NCBI RefSeq assembly: GCF_028476545.1
Contig: NW_026732310.1
Location: 275,001-339,000 of the forward strand
Length of the DNA stretch: 64,000 bases
Origin: Physella acuta
Lineage: Eukaryota; Mollusca; Gastropoda; Physidae
Direction: 5' to 3'
The translations under genes and the position numbers were made by a program. Below the pieces are notes generated by a model. It saw nothing but the letters and a program-made list of their open reading frames with translations. It made no database searches and had not been told where the DNA came from. How positions within the stretch are numbered: the first letter of the stretch is position 1; each line of letters opens with the position of its first letter. Shown piece after piece: positions 1 to 9,200 of the stretch.

Positions 1-210
1 GATCGAGAACGTGCAGGCTTTAGTTAGACTGTAAGCGTTGCGCGAGCAATTTATTAAGATGCTCAAGTAATATTCTTCGTCATGCTAATACCATATATGG
101 CTAGACTATAAATAGAAGAAATCAATTGAAGCCCACTTCCTAGCCGCTTCTCCATTACTGGCAATAAAAGCGGCTCATGCCATTTGGTTTCCATATTGTT
201 GGATCAAAAA

Positions 211-376
211 AGCACCATGTAGCACATACATCTACATAGCACCATGTTGTACATACATCTACATAGCACCATGTAGCACATACATTTACATAGCACCGTT
301 TAGCACATACACCTACATAGCACCATGTAGTACATACACCTACATAGCACCATGTAGCACATACATCTACATAGCA
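211..376. repeat. 27-bp minisatellite, about 6 copies
   Basis: Units begin AGCACCATGTAGCACATAC and end with a short TCTACAT tail. Copies differ by a few substitutions, and degenerate AGCACC fragments continue to about 500. Confidence 0.9.
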
Positions 377-537
377 CTACGTATTCAAAATCTTCTTAGC
401 ACCTTTGAGCGCATATGTCTTCATAGCACCACGTAGCACCGACATCAAAGATTGAAATAGCACATACATCGGCCATAGTCCCAGCTTACACTGACATTTC
501 TTCCATAGCACCTCCAAGAGCTGTGTGGGACGAATGT

Positions 538-1010
538 GTTGTCGGGTGGTTGAGCACAGACTGCTCAGCCTTAAGACTCGAGTTCAGATCCCGGGCTCGT
601 CCCTAGGACGGCTATGAGTGACTCCAACTATGACGGGTGCCCGACTCGGTTTACCGAATGGCAGCTGGGCATAGTGCTGACCACTATCTCTTCACCTACC
701 GAGAAATGGCAGCTGGGCATAGTGCTGACCACTATCTCTTCATCTACCGAGAAATGGCAGCAGGGCATAGTGCTGACCACTATCTCTTCATCTACCGAGA
801 AATGGCAGCTGGGCATAGTGCTGACCACTATCTCTTCATCTACCGAGAAATGGCAGCTGGGCATAGTGCTGACCACTATCTCTTCATCTACCGAGAAATG
901 GCAGCTGGGCATAGTGCTGACCACTATCTCTTCATCTACCGAGGTCACGGAAACAGATGAGCTCAACTGTGTATGTAGCGCTGGTATCAGAGCATTACAT
1001 AGCTACATTC
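538..1010 (+). mobile_element. tRNA-derived SINE with internally amplified body
   Basis: A tRNA-like head (GGGTGGTTGAGCACAG, then GAGTTCAGATCC as a B-box-like element) is followed by the same body as the SINE at 6839: GGCATAGTGCTGACCACTAT, CTACCGAGGTCACGGAAACA. The central body is expanded into a 48-bp array. Ends are approximate. Confidence 0.65.
657..945. repeat. 48-bp minisatellite inside a SINE, 6 copies
   Basis: Six near-identical units begin GAAATGGCAGCTGGGCATAG. The unit is a multiple of three, which alone explains the open frames in three registers across it; I do not regard them as genes. Confidence 0.92.
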
Positions 1011-1084
1011 AACGCGTGGTACAAAGTTGAGCACCGACAAAGTGTTAAAACATTTGAGTTCCATTTAACCCATATTATGCACAT

Positions 1085-1437
1085 CCGATTTTAAACATTT
1101 AAGCTCCGTCCAACTTAATGAAACAGCTCTAGATTAAAACATGTAAGCTCCGTCCAACCCATATGAAACAGCTTTAGATTAAAACATGTAAGCTACGTCC
1201 AACCCATATGAAACAGCTTTAGATTAAAACATGTAAGCTCCGTCCAACCCATATGAAACAGCTCTAGATTAAAACATGTAAGCTATGTCCAACCCATATG
1301 AAACAGCTCTAGATTAAAACATGTAAGCTACGTCCAACCCATATGAAACAGCTTTAGATTAAAACATGTAAGCTACGTCCAACCCATATGAAACAGCTCT
1401 AGATTAAAACATGTAAGCTACGTCCAACCCGTATGAA
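1085..1437. repeat. 45-bp minisatellite, about 8 copies
   Basis: Units contain AACATGTAAGCTACGTCCAA and CATATGAAACAGCT. Copies vary mostly at AAGCTCC/AAGCTACG and CTCTAG/CTTTAG. Confidence 0.92.
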
Positions 1438-1596
1438 GCTGAACACTATGAAAAGCAGTGGACGGCTGGGAGAAAGAACCGGCATGTTTGTTTGACTTCG
1501 CTTATCTCCCCATTAATGACGTCTGCTACTGTAAATCATATCTAGATACCCCGGTCCTACCTGTCTGGTTAGATAGACCCTCCATACAGGCATACA

Positions 1597-2467
1597 CACT
1601 CCTCACTCTACCTGTCTGTGTAGACACTCCTCACTCTACCTGAATATCTTGACACTCCTCACTCTACCTGTCTGTGTAGACACTCCTCACTCTACCTGTC
1701 TGTGTAGACACTCCTCACTCTACCTGAATATCTTGACACTCCTCACTCTACCTGTCTGTGTAGACACTCCTCACTCTACCTGTCTGTGTAGACACTCCTC
1801 ACTCTACCTGAATATCTTGACACTCCTCACTCTACCTGTCTGTGTAGACACTCCTCACTCTACCTGTATATCTTGACACTCCTCACTCTACCTGTCTATC
1901 TACACACTCCTCACTCTACCTGTATATCTAGACACTCCTCACTCTACCTGTATATCTAGACACTCCTCACTCTACCTGTCTATCTACACACTCCTCACTC
2001 TACCTGTATATCTAGACACTCCTCACTCTACCTGTATATCTAGACACTCCTCACTCTACCTGTATATCTAGACACTCCTCACTCTACTTGTCTGTTTAGA
2101 CACTCATCACTCTACCTGTCTATCTACACACTCCTTACTCTACCTGTCTATCTACACACTCCTCACTCTACCTGTATATCTAGACACTCCTCACTCTACC
2201 TGTCTATCTAGACACTCCTCACTCTACCTGTCTATCTAGACACTCCTCACTCTACTTGTCTGTTTAGACACTCATCACTCTACCTGTATTTCTAGACCTT
2301 CCTCACTCTACCTGTCTATCTACACACTCCTCACTCTACCTGTCTATCTTGACAATCCTCACTCTACCTGTCTATGTAGACACTCATCACTCTACCTGTA
2401 TTTCTAGACACTCCTCACCCTACCTGTCTATCTAGACACTCCTCACTCTACCTGTCTGTATTGACAC
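1597..2467. repeat. 28-bp minisatellite, about 31 copies
   Basis: Unit core CACTCCTCACTCTACCTG followed by a variable TCTGTGTAGA, TATATCTAGA or AATATCTTGA tail. Tail variants form local higher-order triplets at 1597-1860. On the minus strand the core reads ACAGGTAGAGTGAG, which resembles a splice donor. Confidence 0.93.
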
Positions 2468-2992
2468 TGTGTCTGTGTTTGTAGGTGCTTATGTGTGATT
2501 ATTTGTGTGTAGTTTTTTTTGTGTGCTTATGTGTAGGTGTTTTTGTAGTCTATATTCATAATAGAGTGCTACTTTCAAGTAGAGCCTAATTACGTATTTG
2601 TAAGTGCATATATGTGTAAGTGCTTATATGTGTTTGTAAGTATTTATTTGTGTTTGTTAGCGCTAATGTGTGTTTGTAATGCGATGTTAATCCCCAATGC
2701 CGACCCAAACAAACACAAACGTGTTATCAAACAATGTGCGTTCATCATCTCCCCACACCTCCCCTCTACAGGCCGTTTTGTTGTACTCAACCAGAGAAGA
2801 TATTGTTTATATCTGTTAGCATGAAGAAAAAGACTTGACCTTGACCTAGCCTAGCACTGTACCTCTCGCCTCCTCTGATCCATCGATCTACGCGAGGCCG
2901 TGTTAGCAAACTGTTCCAGAGAATTGAAAGCTTTCTGGGTCAGCTGACTAGACTCTCTGGCAGCAGGCTGATGGTGGATGGCGTGGTCTAGG
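2468..2992. other. No gene seen; GT-rich then unique sequence
   Basis: A TG/TTTGTG-rich stretch to about 2680 is followed by some 300 bases of ordinary sequence without a supported exon, splice pair or repeat. Confidence 0.5.
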
Positions 2993-3400
2993 GTTGGTGT
3001 GTGGTTGGTGTAGTTGGTGTGTGGTTGGTGTGTGGTTGGTTTGTGGTCAGTTTGTGGTTGGTGTGTGGTTGGTGTGTGGTTGGTGTGTGGTTGGTGTGTG
3101 GTTGGTTTGTGGTTGGTGTTTGGTTGGTGTGTGGTTGGTGTGTGGTTGGTGTGTGGTCGGTTTGTGGTTGGTGTTTGGTTGGTGTGTGGTTGGTGTGTGG
3201 TTGGTTTGTGGTTGGTGTGTGGTTGGTTTGTGGTTGGTGTGTGGTTGGTGTGTGTTCAGTTTTGGGTTGGTGTTTGGTTGGTGTGTGGTTGGTGTGTGGT
3301 TTGTGTGTGGTTGGTGTTTGGTTGGTGTGTGGTTGGTGTGTGGTTGTTCTATGGTTGGTGTGTGGTTGGTCTATGTTTGGTTTGTGGTTGATATGTGGAT
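2993..3400. repeat. 11-bp minisatellite (TTGGTGTGTGG)
   Basis: About 37 copies of TTGGTGTGTGG with T/G variants. It grades at about 3400-3480 into the following 40-bp array, which shares the TGGTTGGT core. Confidence 0.93.
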
Positions 3401-3445
3401 GGTGTAGGGGGTCTATGGTTGTGTGTGGATGGTCTGTGATTGCTC

Positions 3446-4922
3446 CATGGTTCGTCTATGTATGGTCCATGCTTGGTCTATGTATGGTCTAGAGTCTATG
3501 GTTGGTCTATGCTTGGTCTATCTATGGTCTAGAGTCAATGGTTGGTCTATGAATCGTCTATGTATGGTCTAGAGTCAATGGTTGGTCTATGAATTGTCTA
3601 TGTATGGTCTAGAGTCAATTGTTGGTCTATGAATTGTCTATGTGTGGTCTAGAGTCAATGGTTGGTCTATGAATTGTCTATGTATGGTCTAGAGTCAATG
3701 GTTGGTCTATGAATTGTCTATGTATGGTCTAGAGTCAATGGTTGGTCTATGAATTGTCTATGTATGGTCTAGAGTCAATGGTTGGTCTATGCTTGGTCTA
3801 TCTATGGTCTAGAGTCAATGGTTGGTCTATGAATCGTCTATGTATGGTCTAGAGTCAATGGTTGGTCTATGAATTGTCTATGTAAGGTCTAGAGTCAATG
3901 GTTGGTCTATGAATTGTCTATGTATGGTCTAGAGTCAATGGTTGGTCTATGAATTTTCTATGTAAGGTCTAGAGTCAATGGTTGGTCTATGAATTGTCTA
4001 TGTATGGTCTAGAGTCAATTGTTGGTCTATGAATTGTCTATGTAAGGTCTAGAGTCAATGGTTGGTCTATGAATTGTCTATGTATGGTCTAGAGTCAATG
4101 TTTGGTCTATGAATTGTCTATGTATGGTCTAGAGTCAATTGTTGGTCTATGAATTGTCTATGTAAGGTCTAGAGTCAATGTTTGGTCTATGAATTGTCTA
4201 TGTATGGTCTAGAGTCAATGGTTGGTCTATGAATTGTCTATGTATGGTCTAGAGTCAATGGTTGGTCTATGAATTGTCTATGTATGGTCTAGAGTCAATT
4301 GTTGGTCTATGAATTGTCTATGTAAGGTCTAGAGTCAATGTTTGGTCTATGAATTGTCTATGTATGGTCTAGAGTCCAATGGTTGGTCTATGAATTGTCT
4401 ATGTATGGTCTAGAGTCAATGGTTGGTCTATGAATTGTCTATGTATGGTCTCGAGTCAATGGTTAGTCTATGAATTGTCTATGTATGGTCTAGAGTCAAT
4501 GGTTGGTCTATGAATTGTCTATGTATGGTCTAGAGTCAATGTTTGGTCTATGAATTGTCTATGTATGGTCTAGAGTCAATTGTTGGTCTATGAATTGTCT
4601 ATGTAAGGTCTAGAGTCAATGTTTGGTCTATGAATTTTCTATGTATGGTCTAGAGTCAATGGTTGGTCTATGAATTGTCTATGTATGGTCTAGAGTCAAT
4701 GGTTGGTCTATGAATTGTCTATGTATGGTCTAGAGTCAATTGTTGGTCTATGAATTGTCTATGTAAAGTCTAGAGTCAATGTTTGGTCTATGAATTGTCT
4801 ATGTATGGTCTAGAGTCAACGGTTGGTCTATGAATTGTCTATGTATGGTCTAGAGTCAATGGTTGGTCTATGAATTGTCTATGTAAGGTCTAGAGTTAAT
4901 GTTTGGTCTATGACTGGTCTAT
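3446..4922. repeat. 40-bp minisatellite, about 37 copies
   Basis: Units read GAGTCAATGGTTGGTCTATG followed by AATTGTCTATGTATGGTCTA. Variants ATTGTTGG, ATGTTTGG and GTAAGG recur in order, so the array has a higher-order pattern of a few units. Confidence 0.94.
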
Positions 4923-5004
4923 GACGTGTATTAGCTTGTTCAATTGTGGAGGTGAGGTTGTGTAAATTGAGGAAAAAATATTACCAACTGAAAACGTTAG
5001 CATC

Positions 5005-5573
5005 AGGCCAGTGGTCATGTGACATCAGGCCAGTGGTCATGTGACATCAGGCCAGTGGTCATGTGACATTAGGCCAGTGGTCCTGTGACATCAAGCCAGT
5101 GGTCATGTGACAACAGGCCAGTGGTCATGTGACAACAGGCCAGTGGTCATGTGACATCAGGCCAGTGGTCCTGTGACATCAAGCCAGTGGTCATGTGACA
5201 ACAGGCCAGTGGTCATGTGACAACAAGCCAGTGGTCATGTGACATCAAGCCAGTGGTCATGTGACAACAGGCCAGTGGTCATGTGACATCAGGCCAGTGG
5301 TCATGTGACATCAGGCCAGTGGTCATGTGACAACAGGCCAGTGGTCATGTGACAAAAGGCCAGTGGTCATGTGACAAAAGGCCAGTGGTCCTGTGACATC
5401 AGGCCAGTGGTCATGTGACATCAGGCCAGTGGTCATGTGACATCAGGCCAGTGGTCATGTGACAACAGGCCAGTGGTCATGTGACAACAGGCCAGTGGTC
5501 CTGTGACAACAGGCCAGTGGTCATGTGACAACAGGCCAGTGGTCCTGTGACATCAGGCCAGTGGTCATGTGAT
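5005..5573. repeat. 22-bp minisatellite, about 26 copies
   Basis: Unit core GCCAGTGGTCATGTGACATC with CAT/CCT and CATCAG/CAACAG/CAAAAG variants; highly uniform in length. Confidence 0.94.
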
Positions 5574-5731
5574 CCTCGAAGTTCGACCCTCTGTATCAAC
5601 ACCAGGAGGTTTATACGTGTGTCAATTGACCCCTTGTTTAATGGCACTTTACAAGTTCTGTTTTCAAAAGCTCATGCCTAAATAGTAATACATTGAATTG
5701 ATAAGCAACATATGAGCTGTTTCAGTAACAC

Positions 5732-5905
5732 CCGTCATTATGACAACTTAAGCTCAGGATTGATGTGAATACACTGATCATAAGACAAGTTAAGCTCTGG
5801 TCTAATGTAGTAGCATCCGTCATTAAGACAACTTAAGTTCAGGGTTGATGTGAAGACACTCATCATTAGACAAGTTAAGCTCTGATCTAATGTAGTTACA
5901 TCCGT
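5732..5905. repeat. 85-bp tandem duplication
   Basis: Two copies beginning CCGTCATTAWGACAACTTAA and ending TAATGTAGTAGCAT, about 90% alike, with a third partial start at 5902. Confidence 0.8.
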
Positions 5906-6127
5906 CATAATATATAATATCACCCAATTCTTACATTCTGCTATAATCCATTTTCGAGCTGTTTTTTAAAAATGTTTCTGCGCTAACCAATGAAATCAAA
6001 TTATTAAAGTGCTGAGCTTCAGAAAGTAACAGTTAATTTTTCAGTTGTTTCTTTGGTTTGTTCCATTAAATATTTATATCGCGTGCTAGTTTTTTTTTAT
6101 TGACGCTAGAATTTTTCCTTTCTTCAG

Positions 6128-6290
6128 ATGGCAACAAGACTTGTTGTGAGAAGATTCTCGACTGTCTGGGTCAGATCCCCTGCCCCACCCTGCTCTCATG
6201 GATTGTCCTGCTGCTGGGTCTCGGCTGCTGCACTGGGGGTCTCCTCATCGCCACATGGAGGACACGTGACCTGCTGGACAACACCAAGAT
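6128..6290 (+). CDS. M6: M6-like exon with first transmembrane segment
   Basis: The acceptor TTTCCTTTCTTCAG precedes position 6128 and the donor AAGAT|GTAAGA follows 6290. The exon enters in phase 1 (a G from the missing exon completes a GAT codon) and leaves in phase 2. It encodes GNKTCCEKILDC, then a hydrophobic stretch of about 23 residues, then the basic WRTRD. An in-frame TAA lies directly past the donor, so splicing is required. Confidence 0.85.
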
Positions 6291-9200
6291 GTAAGAAGCT
6301 TTTCATTCGATTGTTGGTCAGTAGTGTAGTACACGCCAGGACATGTAGGACACGTCAGGACATGTAGGATACGTCAGGACATGTAGGATACGTCAGGAAA
6401 TGTAGGACACATCAGGAAATGTAGGACACATCAGGAAATGTAGGACACGTCAGGAAATGTAGGACACGTCAGTAGTGTAGGAAACGTCAGGACATGTAGG
6501 ACACGTCAGGACATGTAGGAAACGACAGGACATGTAGGACACGTCAGTAGTTTTGGACATTTTACTAGGCATCTCATGAATACAGGACGTGTCTGAACTT
6601 AATAAACCCAGTAAAACATTACATGAAGACATCTCAAGTGTTTGCCATGTATTAATACAATCAACATCTGGGGGGAGGGGGGGTATGTCGAGGGTTGTTG
6701 TCAACAACGCTGTGTCAAGTTTGTTGTCCATGATTTCTTGTGTACGGATAGCAGAAACTAAAAATCAAGATTCAAACAAATCTCAATCAAGATAAAAAGA
6801 AATCTCAATCAAGATATAAACAAATCTTAATCCAGATATAAGCTGGACTGCTAACCCGAAAGTCTCGAGTTCGAATCCGGGTTCAAGTCAGTAGACCGTC
6901 CCTGAGTCCACCCAACTCTGATGGGTACCTAACTCACGTTAGGGAAAGTAAAGGCGGCTGGACATAGTGCTGACCACACTATCTCTTCATATGCCGAGGT
7001 CACAGAAACAAGTGAACTCTACTTCGCTTGCCCCATAGACCGTCAGGTTTGAAAGGGAAACTTTAACTTTAACTTTTAATCCAGATATAAACAAATCTCA
7101 ATCAAGATATAAACAAATCTCAATCCAGATATAAACAAATCTCAATCAAGATATAAACAAATCTCAATCAAGATATAAACAAATCTCAATCAAGATATAA
7201 ACAAATCTCAATCCAGATATAAACAAATCTCAATCAAGATATAAACAAATCTCAATCCAGATATAAACAAATCTCAATCCAGATATAAACAAATCTTAAT
7301 CCAGATATAAACAAATCTCAATCAAGATATAAACAAATCTCAATCATGATTAAACAAATCTTAATCCAGATATAAACAAATCTCAATAGATTATGCCAGA
7401 TGAAGATGATTGGTTTATAAATGTGTTCCTCCATGATTGTTTTAGATTATGTCAGATGGAGATGACCATCACAGGAGTTGTTGTGGGGATGTTTGTGATG
7501 GGCTGTCTGCTGCTGACCGCTGGTCATCTGTCAACAGAACCCACCAGTCGCAGGTTATTCAACTCCAACAGGAAGAACCGCTGTGCTCAGGGGCTCAATA
7601 TTTTGGTGAGTCCTTGCAAGTCAGGCATCATAACAATTGTAAACAGCTTGCAAACAACATACAAACAACATACAAACAACATACAAACAACATACAAACA
7701 ACATACAAACAACATACGAACAACATACAAACAACATACAAACAACATACAAACAACATACAAACAACATACAAAAAAACAAACAAATGTAATCAACTCA
7801 GATATCAGCTTGAACTGCCATAGTGAAGTCATTAATTCTACATTGTTTGCTACACGAGGTTCAGTAAAACAACGTGTCACCACCATAAAACATTGTGTCA
7901 CCACCAGAACACTTAAACATCGTGTCACCACCAGAACACTGAAACATTGTGTCACCACAAGAACACTTAAACATCGTGTCACCACCAGAACACTAAATTA
8001 TTTTGTCACCACCAGAACACATAAACATTGTGTCACCACCAGAACACTGAAACATTGTGTCACCACCAGAACTTAAAAACATTGCGTCACCACCAGAAAA
8101 CATTGTGTCACCACCAGAACTCTAGAACATTGTGTCCACATAACCCTACCAGTCCGCCTTGATCTAATCCCCGTGCGTATCTCCTTGTAGGCTCTCGTCA
8201 CGTGTTACATACTGACCATTGTCTGGATCCTCGTCACGTGTCTCCTGGCAGCGCCGGTCATTCTTCTTGTGGACCTCCTCTACATCGTCTCAACAGACAG
8301 CCTGGATCCCAGGAACTACGGTAGGTCTGGCTCTGGTCCCAGGAACTACGGTAGGTCTGGCTCTGGTCACAGGAACTACGGTAGGTCTGGCTCTGGTCAC
8401 AGGAACTACGGTAGGTCTGGCTCTGGTCCCAGGAACTACGGTAGGTCTGGTTCTCTTATCCCAGGAACTACGGTAGGTCTGGCTCTGGTCACAGCAACTA
8501 CGGTAGGTCTGGCTCTGATTCGATTTGCACCCCCCCCTCAAGATTTCGATGTGCACACCCCCCTCAACCTTTCAATTTATTTTTCCAACCCAATTTGGCG
8601 CTCCCTAAGGTCGGCGCCCGCGGACGTATGTCCTCCCCCCCCCCCCCCGCTACTGCTCTGGTCCCAGGAACTACAGTAGGTCTGGCTCTCTCTTATCCCA
8701 GGAACTACGGTAAGTCTGGCTTGTATGTGACGTCAGCTAAAAACATATTCACTAGACCAGTATGTGACGTCATCTAGAACATATTCACCATACCCGTGTG
8801 TGACGTCAGCTACAGCACTGATATGACGTCAGCACGTGAAACAGATCCAACTAGATGGTCTGGATCTATTTGCGTGTTCCTCTCAGTGTCACTAGAACAA
8901 TTATTGAAGCATCATCAACATATTGCTCAATACACCCGCTTTAAGACTAGCACGAAATGTGCGTGTGGCAAGGGAACCTTATTGAATGGATGGACTCGGG
9001 TAATGGAGCAGATGCATGACATTAATTCGGTGCATTGCTGTAGTTAGCTTAATAACTGTTCTGTTTCGCATCTGTCTTAATAAAATGTGGGAATTAGATC
9101 AATAATTGCTCACATTATTCTCTGTAGTGAATATTACTTTTTCCTGTCTAAAAATGCTAGACTGATTAATGTAAAATGTTATATCTAGTATTTTAATCAT

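Noticed and set aside
2612-2824. 70-codon plus-strand frame as the missing M6 start exon
   Set aside because: No phase-1 donor and no PLP/M6-like start; GT-rich low-complexity beginning.
7456-7605. Start codon ATG at 7456 as beginning of the M6-like protein
   Set aside because: It would omit TM1, and the exon joins in phase to 6290 through the acceptor at 7445.
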